DNA from: Cenococcum geophilum 1.58
Lineage: Eukaryota; Ascomycota; Dothideomycetes; Gloniales; Gloniaceae
Reading direction: 5' to 3'
Assembly: GCA_001692895.1 (NCBI GenBank)
Contig: KV748190.1
Location: 211,645 to 275,644 of the forward strand
DNA: 64,000 nucleotides
The notes under the pieces are model-generated. The model was not told the DNA's origin. It saw only the letters and a list, made by a program, of their open reading frames with translations, and searched no databases. The translations under genes were made by a program, and so were the position numbers. Shown in pieces: positions 20,841 to 34,010 of this stretch (its first letter is position 1; every line of letters starts with the position of its first letter).

Positions 20841-23800
20841 CTATCTCCCTCCTCTTTATCTTTGTCCTTAAAGATACCTAGTATCTCTAGGTTGTTTACT
20901 AGAGGTGTGATATCTATCTAATTAATTTGGTTAATATTGTTGCTTATTATACCTAAAGCAATTTCTTCTCTCTCCTAGGTTAAGCGTCGCCTTTGTACTG
21001 TTTCCTTAATACTATTACTAGGTGAAGTAATGGCGATACCTTACTCTTATTATGCGAAAGAGGGGTTAAGTTACGTTATAATCGCGAGTCCTTCCGGTCG
21101 CCAACCTTCCTCTTATTTTAAATGCACTCGCGCCAACATGCGTTTATTATATAACGTTTATTCTATATCTAATGTTAAATATACGTGTCCTATTACTCTT
21201 AATAGTCTTTAAGTTCCCTAAGTAATTTGTTATAGGGTCTTATATTTAATCTGCCGCTGCGAAACTTAATGGTAAATTGGCCTCTGCGCTGCTTAAGGTT
21301 TAGCGTGCCTTAAAAGAGTCCGCACGTGTCCTTAAAGCTTAGCGTCTGGCTTATACTTATCTTTAGCGTTTAGAACGTATCCGTAAGAAAGTTTATTTAA
21401 AAGAGTAGAAGCTTATTTAATAAGGTCTTTAGGAACTAGGTAATAAGAGAACCAACTCTCCTTCTATGGTGAAGGGAATAACTCTAAGTAGTTTAGTAGT
21501 CGCTCTTCCTAGGTCCCCCTTAGGTGACTTATTTTTTAATACTCCTTTCTTATTAATATTGCCTAATCTATTTTCTTCTAATACTCCTATACCTTTCCTA
21601 TAGCGTTCTTTAAATTCTCTAGTAGCTCCTAGGTAGTCTTAGTATAGCCTATCTACTTAACCTTATACCATGTTTTATTATTAATGTCCTTATAACTAAT
21701 AATCCTTAAAACTTGCCATTTGTCTTCTTCCTAACCTCTATACGTGTCTGCTTTATAGACTAGTGGCTTAACTTCCCTATATACTGGCTCTAGCATTGCG
21801 ATATATTGTATAGGGTAGATCTTTATTTTGGCTAGTAGGTTTAACTTAAATATAACCGGTAAAATCCTTTGTGTAATTTCAAAAGGTCCTAGTCTGATAT
21901 AGTCTAACTTTTGCTTAGTCGTCGACTCTTGAAATTTTTATGTAGTAGCTATACTTTATCTCCCTTCTTAAGATCTAGTCCCTTAGATCTCTTAGCATCG
22001 TAGTATTTTTTCATCCTTTACTATACTACCTTAGCTGTTTCTATAAGGTTTGCATAAAGATTTATTAAAGTCTCTATCCTTTGTTTAGCTGTGCTACTCG
22101 TTTTCTTCGCTTGTCTTAGTAATAATAATGTTCTTAGCTTATATCCATAATTTGCCTTAAATAGTAACGTACCTATTCTTTCTTATGGTGTTATATTATA
22201 TGTAAACTATATAACTAGTAATAGCGATACCTAATTGTTCTATGCGTGATTGATATAATATCTTAGATACTGCTCTAGTATCTAGTTTAATCTTTCCGTT
22301 TAACCGTCTGTCTGTGGATAATATGCGGTGAAAGTTGCTGCTTAAACTCCTTATTCCGCCAAGAATACCTCCTAAAATACTGCTACGAATCTTAGATCTC
22401 TATCTGATATAATCTTACTTAGTGCTCTATGTCTTATAAACACTTCTTTAATATAGATTCTAGTGATATCTTCCGCTAAGATTTCTTCCGTATATGCTAT
22501 AAAGTATCCCTACTTTATAAGCTTATCTACTATTACTAAGATTGTATTATAATCTTGTCCGGTAATAGGATCTCTTAACTTTAGTAACTTAACAATAAAG
22601 TCCTATAATATAACCTCCTATAGTCTCTTTGGTATTTTAATAGGTTATAGCCCTTTATACGGCTTATACCTCGTTAGTTTATTCCTTTAGTAATCTAGAT
22701 ACTCCTTAGTAACCTTCCTAGCTATCCTTTAAATTCCGTTAATAATATACTCCCCCTAGAGTCTTAACACTAAGCCTATAGCTCTATTATATCCTTAAGT
22801 TAGTCCCTTATAGAAGTTTTTTATAAATTGCTCTGCTATGCTTCTTAGGATATACTTTACTTCTTAATTTTTGTATATATCCGACTATAGATCTTCTAGC
22901 TGTTTCTCTAGAATTCTTTATACCTAAAAGCTTTTTAGTGTCTTATAGACTTTCTCTAACTTATTCTCTTAAGTTGCTATAATCTTAGATAATTATACCT
23001 GATTAATCCGTCTATATCTTTTTATAGTAAAGCCCCTAATAGCTTATTATTATTTTATAGTTTAGTTTTTTAACTTAACGCATTGGCTCGCGTGTTGTCT
23101 GTACCCTTGGTATACTAAATCTTAAAATAGTATTCTGTAAGCATCTCCGCCTATCTAACCTATCTTTGGTTAAGTTTCTTTATTATTAGGAATCCTGTTA
23201 GGTTCTTATAATCCGTTTTAACTATAAATAGTTCTTCTATGCCTTATAAGAATACTCTTTATTCCTTTAATGCTGCAACTATACCTAATAACTTCTTGTT
23301 ATAGATGTTATAGTTTAACTCTAGTGGTGTTATCTTCCGACTATAATATGCCACTGGATGCTATCTATCTGGATGCCTTTATATAAAATATACTCTTAGT
23401 GCAAAGTCTAATATATTTGTTTCTACAACCGTTTCTAGTCCTAGTTAATAGATCTTAAGAACTGGCTCCTAGGTAAACAACTCTTTGATTTTCTTAAAGA
23501 GTCCCTACTATTCCTCTCCCTATACCTATAGTTCTTCTTTCTTTATTAATCGTGTAAGTGGTTTAATATCTTTTAACTACTATACTATAAACCTTCTATA
23601 GTAATTGCAAAACCCTAGAAATAATCTTAACTGCGTAACGTTCTCTGGTTCTTGCCAATTTACTATAGCCTTAATTTTCTTTAGATCTATACTGAGTTGG
23701 CCTAGTTTAATAATAAATCCGACGAAATTGGTCTTCCTAGTAAAGAACTTGTATTTCTTAATTGCCACTAGCATCTATTCTTCCTATAGTCTCTTTAAGA

Positions 23801-26800
23801 CCCATTTAACGTGTTCTCCGTGTTCTTCCTTAGTTATTAAGTAGATAATAATATCGTTAAGGTATACTATAATAAATTTATCTAAGTATTCTCCTAATAT
23901 ATTATTAATACGCTTCTAAAACATTGCTGGTGCGTTTATAAGCCCGAATTGTATAACTAATAGTTTATATAGTCCTTTCTTTAACCTAAAGGCTGCCTTT
24001 TATTTATTGCCTTCCTTAATTCTAATCTAATGGTACGCCCATCTTAGATTTATCTTCGTGAAGATTTACGCGTTGCCTATTCTATTTTAGATTTCGCTAA
24101 TTAAGGGTAAAGGATACCTATCCTTTCTGGTAATGCTGTTTAACTATCTATAGTTGATATACAGCCTTAGTTTGCTATTCTTCTTTAGTATAAACAGTAT
24201 TGGATAACCCGCTAATGACTGTAATAGTCTAATGTATCCCTTTTGTAAGTTTTCTTAGATAAACTCTTTTAATGCTCTACCTTCCTCTTTGGTAAGCTTA
24301 TAGATTAGAAAGAACCTTAGACTTATTCCTGGTTCTAATTCTATTTTATAGTCCTATACTATATACTCTAACAGCCTTTTACTTTTAAGTAACCATAGTT
24401 TCTTGCTATACTTATAGTATCTCTTTAGTATATGGCTTAGCCCTTTTTCTATTTCCTTGTAGGTCGCTTCTACTTAGTACCATACTATCTTGGCTTGTTG
24501 TCGCATCTTGCGGCGTTAAGTATTCTTAATATCGACCTAACCTATAATTTAATTAATCTTTGGATTATATTTCTGTAACTAAGGCATTCCCAATACTGCC
24601 TTATTATTCCCTAATGGTAATATATCGAAAGACATCTTAATCTGTCTCCCTTTGATAGTTAGCTAAATAGGTCCTATCTTGAGATTAATGATGCCTCCTC
24701 TATAGGCTATCGGATCTCCTAAAATTATCATTAATAGGTAAGGATATTCCTTCTACTTGTGTAATAATCCTATTCTTTTAACTGCTATTAGTAAGATGTG
24801 GTTCCTTATTGCTCCACTATCTATTAGCGCCTTGAACTGTTAATCTTGCTATTTAACTCGTAAATTTAGGTGTCGTCCTTAAATTCCTTTGAGGGTCTAA
24901 GGCTCTACTACTGGCTCCCTTTAGTCCCGTGGGCCTTCACTTTTCTTAACTATTAGCTACTAGATCCTGTTTGTATTTGGTCTAACTTAAACTAATACTT
25001 AGTTTATTTCTTGTCTTTAATATGCTATAGATAGGTGTTCTCTAGATATTCCTACCATTATTGTCTATCTAGGCATTTTTCCGTAAGGAATCTTCCTGGT
25101 TAAAGTGTTAAGTCCCCTTATTCTTAAACTTCTACTAGGTGCCAACTATGCATATATTTAGCATTTTAATACTTTACCTCGTCCGTTATCCAATACATCC
25201 TTATTAGATACTTTTAATTTTTGCCTTTTAGTGCTCTATGTATATTACACGTATTATCCACATATACTATCTATAATAGTATATAATATGCTTAATATCT
25301 TAGGTCAACTCTTAGCTTATCTTTATCCTTAAGTTTAAACCTCTCTTATGTTGATCTAAGCGTTATAACTTTATTCGCAGGTACTAAGATACGCCTTTTG
25401 CTTCTCTAGTCCTCTAATTACTCCTCTAGATCTTTTAATGTTATAATTAAGGCTCCCTTAATATAAGTTATAGCCTTTTTTATAACCGGGTGGTTCTAGA
25501 TAACTTTTTCGTCTAACCACATATAGAAATCCTCCTACTCGTCATTATATCGTTACCTATACCACTTTTAATATAGCTGCTTAAGTGTGTATGGCTCGTC
25601 CGTAAGGAAATATCTCTTTATTACTGCGTCGTAATAGCCTTTAGTATGTCGTTCTTTGAACCTAGTAGGAATCCCTAGATCCTCTTCTTGTTCCAGTTTG
25701 GTAAGCTACTTAGCTCTTAGTGTGCCTGCTCTAGGCCTATTAGTGATCCTTTATACTAGTGCTCTGTCCCTTATACATCCTAATGTGCTAGACTTCTTAT
25801 CTAGTTTCTGTTCTTGCTATAAGGTAATTCTTACTCTAAATTCCTCTATGGTTTCTTTTATATTGCGTCTTATAAGTAGATCCTTAAAGTCTCTTTACTT
25901 CTTAATCTTGGTATTAACTTTTTAATCTTTAGGCTAAATACTGTGCTCCCCTAGTAAGTCCTCTAGGTTTATATATCTATCTCCTAGCCTAATTACTGTT
26001 TACGCTGTAGATTCTCTAATCTATAAAGAAGCTTCTTACCTCTTATTTGTGGGTGTCCTGATTTATACTCCGAATTCTTAATCCCTTGGATTCTTTAATC
26101 CTAAGCTTGCTTCTATCTTAAGCTGTGCTCTAGCCTTAGTCTAACTAGGCTTAACTGGTGTCCTCGTCTTATCTTAAAAGTCCTAGATTTTACTTATCTC
26201 GTTTTGAGAATCTTATACTGTTGGGAATTCTTATCCCGAGCTTATTTGTATGTCTTTAAACTAAGCTGCTGCCCTACTCCATCGGTTTTTATCCGTTGTG
26301 GGTCTTTAGGTATGCCTTATCTTATCTTAAGAATCTTAGTTATCTCTTATTTCATCTTAAGAATTTTAAGCCTTTAGTCTTTTGCCTTTATTAAGTGGTA
26401 AGCTAGCACTAGCAGTCGTCTGCTTGCTTAATTATTTCTAGATATTACTCCTTTTATCTTATAAAGCGATAGATGCCGTATCTAATAGTGTTATGATACC
26501 CGTTACTGAACCTTGCTCTATAGCGGTCTTAGTCTCTACTTCTGTTACGTTATCGAGGTTTAGATACCCCTAGTTAGTTCCCTTAATATCCTCGTCGCTA
26601 TTAATTAATAAGTACTCTAACTCCATTGTTATTGTTATTAATCGTTATCCGCACGTTACTATAATATCTTAATCTAGCTTATAGAGTTGATCTTGTTTTT
26701 TATCTAACTCTATGGTTTCTTTAAGTCCTCTTAACTCTGGCTCTTGTGGCCAATAGCTTATACCGTACTTAGCGTCTTTATAAATTTAGTATACGTTATT

Positions 26801-27976
26801 GTAATAGAACGTAAAACTTTTAATTAAACACTCTTTTGTTCCTTATAGTATACTATCGTCCCTCTATACGTGTGTGTTATATGCTGTTAGTTTAGTTCCC
26901 TTTATTATATAGTAATTCTGACCATCTTTATAATCCCTTATAAAGTGACCCTATTTTCCGCAATTTATATAAGCTCCGTCTCTAAACCATTAACTTTATT
27001 ATAGAGTCCGCCTAAACGTCTTCTACTAATAAGATCCCTAGTTTGGCCTCTGCTCCTTAGTCCTATAATTACTAGATCCTTAACCTCTAGGTTTCTATAG
27101 TTTTTTACTTTATCTCTTATAGGCTTCTCTGGTACTACTTAGGTCTATTAGCTCTGCGCTATACCATAGTTTCTGACTTAGCTTTAGTCGTTGCGTACTC
27201 TGCGTCTTATATAACTATAGAACTCTATCCTAGCCCTTTTTAGCCTATTCCCTTTGGAAGATCCTGTTATTAATCTTAATCGCTTGATCTATTAATTCCC
27301 TTAGGGTATCCGCATCTTCTATTAGAATAATTACGTCCTAGACTTTAGCCTTAAGTCCTTATTTATACTATACCATAAGCGCCTTATTGTTCCACTTAAC
27401 TTGTATTATAAGTGTTTAAAACTATATCGTGTACTTAATTACTGAAGTTCGCTGTATTAGGTCCTGAAGCTTTCTCTTTGCTATAGTTGTTGCTTCCGGG
27501 TCCCTAAATATCTGTGTTAATTGTTCCGCGAATCCTACCCAGCTAGAAAACACAAATCGTACTTCTTAATTGGTAGTAGTTATCCTATTAGTCTGTATTT
27601 CTATTAAGTAGGGTTTAAACTATTTAAGTGCCTAACCTATTAGGAATAGTCCTGCGTAGGCTATCTAGTCCATTATTGTGGCTAACTTAGCCCCTTCTTA
27701 TATAACTTTAAAATGCATCTACGTTAGAAATCCTTTAAGCTTTAATCTCTCTCCTAAGAATTGTTTAATTAATGGTAACTTAACCTTTACTGCTCCAATT
27801 CCATTGAGTCTGTTCTTAAGTACCGTATTGTTTTCTATTAATTGATCTACTATTTCTTATAATTATCCTACCGTCACAGGTTGTTGCGAGTTAGTGTCCG
27901 CTATACTAGTGTTACCCCCTAACCTTAAAGTAGTTGCCGCCGTCGATGGTGTAGTAGTGGCTGCTTTTAGTAGCAT
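20720..27976 (-). pseudogene. Gypsy-B gag-pol with chromodomain and C-terminal extension
   Basis: Starts at ATG 27976 (MLLKAATTTPS). Domains in order (minus strand): gag with CCHC knuckle at about 26977-26918 (YINCGK-GHFIRDYKD); protease near 24850-24800 (FKALIDSGAIRNH); RT about 24400-23580, with VYLNDIIIY at 23867-23841 for the catalytic Y-DD box and VNWQEPENVTQLRLFLGF at 23670-23620; RNase H about 23350-23050 (ETNILDFALRVYF); integrase about 22720-22000 (YCLDCQRNKLTRY, DYNTILVIVDKL, IISDRDLRF, PQTDGQTERLN); chromodomain about 21690-21619 (WYKVK-IGYTKTT). The frame then runs to about 20720 inside the LTR. It is the best-preserved copy of the family but still carries many stops. Confidence 0.9.
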
Positions 27977-28021
27977 GTTGTTTAACTTTCTATATTTAAT
28001 ACCGTAACTAGGTAGTGATTG

Positions 28022-28448
28022 TGTAACGGAACCTTGTAGTAAGAACTACGATGGGTTCTATTAATAGGCTAGGTGTATAGGAAATGCAAAGATAGTAGTT
28101 AATAACGTAATAACAACTAGTGGAGTAGTTGCCTAATAGATTAACTCTAATTATATTCTAAGAATTACTATAAGGAAGGAACTATCTAGGTAGGGACTAA
28201 GGGTCCTTAAATACACAACCGTACTCCTAAGAAATCCTTCTTATACGTAATGTACGTCTTGTCTATATTAAACGTAACGTCCCTTATATTTAACGCAGCT
28301 AATACGTTTAACCATTATATGACTCGCTTACTATTCCTCGTTATATGGTTCCACGGGTTCTATCCTAGTCCGTGCCTGTATTAACTAACTAGCTTCTTCC
28401 GACTCTTCTCTAAGTAGTCGTAGCATCGTACTTAAAGCGTCCGTAATA
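28022..28448 (-). repeat. Gypsy-B 5' LTR
   Basis: A 427-bp LTR. Its inner edge is followed (minus strand) by CAATCACTACCTAGTTACGG, the same leader as in Gypsy-A, then the gag ATG about 45 bp later. The target copy ACGTA follows at 28449-28453. Confidence 0.93.
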
Positions 28449-28453
28449 ACGTA

Positions 28454-31400
28454 TATATAATTAAGCTGGAGGGCTGCGAGAGGACTATCTAGATTTATAA
28501 TATTTATAACCCCTAATAGATAAACAGTAGTATCTATATACTACCAGAGCTGCTAAGGGCTAAAGGAGAATATATACTATTAGGTAATTTTAATCTACAC
28601 CACCTCTTCTAGGGAGGTGTAATAGTAATATATGCGGATAACGCGGTAAATAACCTTATCCGCGTTATAGAGGCAGCTGGCCTAAGCCTAGCCACTAAGG
28701 CGGGTATAAAGACGTGGGTAAAGGGTATATTAAGGAGCACGCTAGATCTAGTGTTTACCTCCCCCTAGATTACTAATAGGCTGCTATAGAGTTAAAGATA
28801 AGACCGTTAGTATATAGGGTTTAACTACTTTTCTATTATTATGGAGGTAGACGTAGAGACGCTAGAGGGGCCCCTCTTACCTAGAAGATCGCTATAGAAG
28901 AAGGCTAATTAGAAGGTAGTGTAGAGTAAGCTAGAGGGCTAACTCTAGCCCCTATATGGACTCCTATGCGATATAAGAGATAAACTAGACGTACTAGTGA
29001 AGGCTATATACTAAGTAATTGAGAATACTATAGTAAAAACAGTACCTAATGCGCGGCCCTCGCCGTAAGCCTTTAAAGCATGGTTAGAGGAATGTATAGA
29101 AGTGATAAAGGAAACCTAATAGGCCTTCTAGGCGTAAAAGGTCTTTTAGTTAGTACCTAACTAAATTAACTATAGAGTTGTATAGAATAAGAAGAAAAGG
29201 GCAATCTAATAAGAGGCTAATAAGCTATAGAGGAGGACCGTTAAAAAGCTAATAAACAACCCTAAAGGGATGTGGAGGATAGTAAAATGGGCGCGTATAG
29301 CGGACGGGAAGCCGAAGGCCCTACTATAGTTTCCTCCTATTAGCAGACTAGGAGAGGAGACCCTATACTATAATAATAAGGAGAAGGCTACTATCTTTAT
29401 AGAGTAGTTCTTTCTGCTACTGGTAGAGGTAGACCTTAGTAATATACTAGGGTTTGTATACCTAGAGCCGTAAACAGCAAAGGAAGTAGTTAAGGAGGAG
29501 GATATTATTACGGCCCTAAAGGGGCTTGCCCCTAATAAGGCCTTAGGTCTAAAAAAGATTACTAACTAATTCCTTAAGATATGCGGAGAGTAGCTAGCCC
29601 TAGTGCTAGCTAAACTCTTTAGCAGCTATATAGCAATTGGATATTACCTAAAACCGTTTAAAGACTCTATTATAGTAGTCCTCCGGAAACTATAGAAGCC
29701 ATTTTATACTACGGTAAAGGCCTACCAGCTAATCGCGCTGCTTAACACCATTAGGAAGCTACTTAAGAGAATAGTAGCTAGCTAACTATCTAAAATTATG
29801 GAGGAGATGGGTATACTACTAGCTAGTTAGATAGGAGCAAGGTTAGGGCGTTTAACGTAGATAGTACTGGAGCTACTAACCTAATAGGTATATATGGTGT
29901 GGAGGAGTAACCTAAACCTAGTAGCCTTATTACTTAGCCTTAATATTTCCGGGGCCTTCAACTAAGTCTTTTATAAAAGAATAATCTATAATATAAAGGC
30001 CCAAGCTGTACCCTATTGGATAGTATAGTTTATAAAGCCCTTTCTTAAGGATTGAATAATAAGGCTTTTAATTAGAGGATATATGGCATAAACAATATAA
30101 ACAAACACCGGTATACCCTAAGGCTTAGCGCTGTCGCTAATTCTATTCCTTTTTTTTACCTATATACTTCTACTAGAGCTATAAGGGGGAACTACTACGG
30201 TATTTGGATTTGTCGATAACTCTAATATACTAACGTATAGTAAGACTATAGAGGAAAACTGCAGAACTATAGAAAGGGCGCATAAGGTATATACGGCGTA
30301 GGCACGCCGGTATAGGGTAGTATTTACCCCTAAAAAGTACTACCTTATCTATTTTATAAGGAGCCATAAGAAGTTTAATATAAAGGCTACAGCTAATATA
30401 TATAGCTTTATAGAAGGCCTAGTTAGTAACCTACGTGTATTAGGGATATAAGTTAACTTAAAGCTTAAATAGGGACTATATGTTAACATTGTTAAGATAA
30501 AGGCGATTACCTAAATAGCCGTACTAACCTAGCTCACGGCCTCTATATAGGGCGCCTCCTTCTAAAAGGCGCGGATAATATACTCTACTGTAGTCCGGCC
30601 GGCAATTTTATATAGATATAGTATCTGGTACTCGCTACCGGAGTAGACAAAGCCTAAGGAGATAAGTAAAACTAAGCTGCGCTAGCTAGGCGTAGTATAA
30701 AACCTATGCCTTCGCACTATTACGGGGGCGTATAAATTAACGCTAATAGTAGTACTGGAGTATAAGACGGGGTTTCCGCCGCTTTAAATGCACCTTAAAG
30801 AGCTAGCTATAGCCTATATAAAGAGGATATAAGAAGGACCGGCAAGAGAGTATATTAAGAGGGAGTGTAACACTATACGGGCTATAATAGCCCACTAACT
30901 CCGGCCTAGAATAAAGCTATTAATGCGGCCCACTAGACGGGATAAGCTTAAGAGAATGGCGGCTGCTATCTTAGGGACAGATATATGGCTAATAGACTTA
31001 TCTAAAGCGCAGTATAAGAGAAGTAGAAGGGCTAGGGTATAAGAGGCGTTTAAGGAGCGGTGGAAAAGGGAATGGGAGAAGTACTAGAGCACGCTTACCT
31101 ACTATACGACGGCCTAGGCCGAGCTATAGAATAAGGAAGTCTTTAAACGCTATATAAGGCTTATAAAGGTAAAGAGCATAATTAATACGCTGCTTAGAAC
31201 CGAGTATATAGGGCTTAATAAATACCTCTACTACTAAAAAGTACTAGGGCACTTAACCCCGGCCTGCCTATGCGGCCACAGCTAATAATTAACGATGTAT
31301 ATAGTGGTGTTCTGCCCTAGACACGCTGCTAGCTAGGCGGAAATGTATTACTATACTAGAATATCCTTATATAAAGAGCTCCTAACTAAGCTAAAGGCTA

Positions 31401-31500
31401 CTAAGGTAGTTGCGGACTGGTTTATATAGATAAACCTCTTATTGCACCTTTTATTTGCTAGAGAGCTGGCTAGGGTAAAGAGAGGAGGCTAGTAAGTGCT
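28454..31500 (+). pseudogene. LINE ORF2, endonuclease C-terminus and reverse transcriptase
   Basis: Continues ORF2 after Gypsy-B. Endonuclease motifs: RTI-IYNIYNP, then YILLGNFNLHHLFQGG (for GDFN-HHP-W; Asp is now Asn), then GILRSTLDLVFTS (for STIDL-F). Reverse transcriptase about 29500-30480: a TALGPDKI-like start, YLKPFKDSIIVVLRK, YQLIALLNTIRKLLKRI, NISGAFNQV (D to N), GIPQGLALSLILF at about 30108, and FGFVDNSNILTY at about 30208 for the F-DD box (second D to N). The C-terminal part contains a Cys-rich ACLCGHSQ stretch near 31265. These motifs fit the Tad/I group. Frame broken by RIP stops only. Confidence 0.9.
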
Positions 31501-31549
31501 TTAAGAGGCGGAGGATAAATACTGTAGGGATAGTAGAATATAGTAAAAT

Positions 31550-31945
31550 TTTGTAGATGGTAACCTAGTAGAAGTTAGCAGAACTCTAGTAACCCGGTAG
31601 AATTCGGCAGAACTTATTAATCTAGCAGAATTTGGTAGAATTTGGCAACCTAATAGAAGTTAGTAGAATTTTAGCAACCTAATAGAATTTGGCAGAGTTT
31701 TGGCAACCTAATAGAATTTAGCAGAGTTTTGGTAACCTAATAGAATTTGGTAGAGTTTTAGCAACCTAATAGAATTTGGTAGAATCTTAGTAACTTAGCA
31801 GAATCTAATAACCTAATAGAAGTTGGTAGAGCTTTGGCAACCTAGTAGAATTTAATAGGATTTAATAGAATTTGGTAACCTAGTAAAATTTAGTTAAAGT
31901 TAATATCTTAATAGAACTTAATAAAACTTAGTAAGGTATAGAGCT
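31550..31945 (+). repeat. 29-bp minisatellite in LINE 3' region
   Basis: More than a dozen imperfect copies of a ~29-bp unit, such as AGAGTTTTGGCAACCTAAT followed by AGAATTTAGC. Variation is largely G/A and C/T. It lies just after ORF2, so it belongs to the 3' untranslated region. Confidence 0.8.
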
Positions 31946-32353
31946 GTGTATATTAATATAGATATAAATAACAGAACCTTCTACACTACTACTAGCCCTA
32001 TAGGCTACTGGCCTACGCCTTACCTAGATAACCAGAGCAGCCAGGAACGGAACCTAGGCCCTAGCTATACACCCCACTAGATAGACCCAAGAGTACGCAT
32101 TAAGATGGCTTTTCTATAGCGCCTTAAAGAGACGTTTACTCGTGCTTAGCAGTTACTAATTAGAAGAGAGGCTATATAGGCCGCATAATAAGCCATATAG
32201 GCCGTATAATAAGAGAAGGAGAGGTTTTATCCGGCCCCAGCGGTACGGTTCCCCTCTTATACATATATATATATATATACCTATATAGACCCGCTGCATG
32301 GACCCTAACGGGAGCCGTAATAGCGTAATTGAATATTATAACATAATATAATA
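31946..32353 (+). other. LINE 3' tail region
   Basis: No gene. Moderately GC-rich sequence (about 31970-32330) with a short repeat around GGCCGCATAATAAG/GGCCGTATAATAAG (32189-32213) and a TA microsatellite (32263-32280). It ends in an AT-only tract (ATTATAACATAATATAATATA) right before the 14-bp duplication. That tract is where the poly(A)-like end of a LINE is expected. Confidence 0.65.
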
Positions 32354-32367
32354 TATAATAGCTTATT

Positions 32368-34010
32368 ATACAATACTGTCTAAAGAGAGGTAATAGGCTT
32401 CTCTAATTATCGATATGTTTCCTAGAGCTATTAAACCTTTAGAAGAATTATTTTTTACTACTTCTTCTTCTAAAATGTCTTAATATACTTTATATAACGA
32501 TTTAGGTAAAGAATAAGTGTAGTAGTATAAAGAGGCGAGTTATCTGTTCTTTGGTAGTACTTATTAAACTTCGCCTATACATTCTTTACTTAAAGTAAGA
32601 GAGCTTTATTTGATTTAAAGAGTGCCTATTATATAATATTAGCTTTAGCTTAAATAAAGTAGCTAGAAGAAGAGTTATATAAGAGAGTTTTCTATATATT
32701 TAATAAGTATATCCATTATAAAAAGTACTTAATTAAGTGTTATATAATCCCCTTATGTCTCTAATATTGCACAGTAAAATGGCTTTAAAAAGGTATAAAT
32801 TATATAAAGAAGCTTTTAGTCTTGTGGCGAGATATAATCCTCCTTAAGTATATTAAAGTTGCTCTTAATATAGTTATTAATTCCTAACTCGTGCTTAAGT
32901 AAGACGCTTAGCATTTAATACCAGCTATTCTATTTTATATAATTATTAAGTAAAACTCGTCTTCTAACTAAAGTCTTAAACTCCTTTATATAACCTACTA
33001 AGGTATAGAAGTATACTATAATATTATAAAGCTTACTAAGTGGGCCTATTACTTAGAAAGCCTATTTTTGTTTAATCTCTTCCTTATAACTTTACTCCTT
33101 TCTACTTATATTATTCCTTTTATATAACTTAATAGCCTTAAGCTTAAGAGTACCTTTAAAGAGAAAGGCCTAGACGGCGAGATTAATAGTATACCCCTGG
33201 TAGCGGATATATTATTAGATAGGATCCTAGGTAATATCCTTATTATTAGCGAGATAATTATAGATCGTATAATAAAGAGTATTATTTATTATAGAATTAT
33301 CTATAATAATAGCTCTAAGCTTTTATATAATTTTATACTCCTCTAGGACTAGGAGAAGGGTATTTTATTATTTAGCTTTACTATAACTAGGTACCATATA
33401 AAGGGTAAAAAGAGCTTTTATTTAGTTTTTCTGGCTATTAATAAAGTGGGCGCAGACTATAAGAAAAAGGTAGTTATTTAAAAACGTCTAGATATTAATA
33501 GAAAGATAAATACTTATTAACGCTAATTAAATTTATCTTTATACGATATCTTTCTATAACTAAACGGAATGGGTAATTATCTGAGAAATTTCTAAGTATG
33601 CTGTTATTATTAAATTAGATGACTTTGGGTTAAGAGCCTAATAGAAGATATAGAACTCTTCCTACTTTATAATCCGGAATAAAAGGTTTTGTATAATAAC
33701 TAAGTTAATAAGAGCTTATTAGATAACTTCCTTATTTAGAACCTTTATAAGGATTATAGAATTAACTTCGTTTATTCTAAATTTTAATACTATTTTTACC
33801 TAAAGTTCCTAAAGCCTTTTAAGTGCTTACTCCTTTATATAAGGCTGTTTTAAGTTAATAGAGATTACATAGTCTTTCGCAAGGTGTTTTTTTATATTTA
33901 TAGTTAATAGTGCTAAGTAACTTTCGCACTAATTGCAGTATATAAGCCTTCGGTTCTTTTTATCTTATATTAGCTTATTTTCGTATAGTAGGTAAGTAAA
34001 TTTATAGACT
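32368..34010 (-). pseudogene. hAT transposase, N-terminal and catalytic part
   Basis: Minus strand, about 34010 down to 32368; the protein continues at 16904. Recognisable hAT motifs: ALNPKSSNLIITAYLEISQIITHS, VCAHFINSQ, LRAIIIDNSIINNTLYYTI at 33314-33260 (the catalytic CDN-ASNN region, Cys now Ile/Ser), YQGYTINLAVQAFLF at about 33206-33165 (for RC-GHIINLAVQAFLF), GPLSKLYNI, NSWYQMLSVLL near 32945-32905, and KYIKTF near 32470. An intact hAT transposase excises and inserts the element. Here in-frame TAA/TAG and Asp/Cys losses rule out activity. I could not confirm the N-terminal BED zinc finger. Confidence 0.88.

Larger units (their letters stand above)
20414..28448 (-). mobile_element. Gypsy-B, full-length chromovirus LTR retrotransposon
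   Basis: A minus-strand relative of Gypsy-A, 8035 bp, with 427-bp LTRs and an exact 5-bp duplication ACGTA (20409-20413 and 28449-28453). It is inserted in the LINE endonuclease. It keeps more of the original CA/CG content than Gypsy-A, including a 64-codon open stretch of RT (23580-23774). It is the innermost and so the youngest layer of the hAT-LINE-Gypsy nest, which fits the lighter mutation. Confidence 0.95.
16905..32353 (+). mobile_element. Tad/I-like LINE inserted in the hAT transposase
   Basis: A full-length non-LTR retrotransposon on the plus strand, interrupted by Gypsy-B. The target duplication TATAATAGCTTATT is exact at 16891-16904 and 32354-32367 (14 bp), typical of LINE integration. 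Net length is about 7.4 kb. Order: GC-rich 5' leader, ORF1 with CCHC knuckles, ORF2 with endonuclease and reverse transcriptase, then a 3' region with a 29-bp minisatellite and an AT-rich tail. All frames are broken by RIP. Confidence 0.92.

Noticed and set aside
25656..25925. 89-codon plus-strand open frame, with a similar one at 8380-8583 (minus)
   Set aside because: Both are the antisense of the same gag-pol segment in Gypsy-B and Gypsy-A. The match between them reflects family homology, not a gene.
32412..33560. Plus-strand reading with only TAA/TAG stops from an ATG at about 32413
   Set aside because: TGA is rare everywhere after RIP, so lack of TGA proves nothing. The minus strand gives clear hAT transposase motifs, so the plus reading is a shadow.
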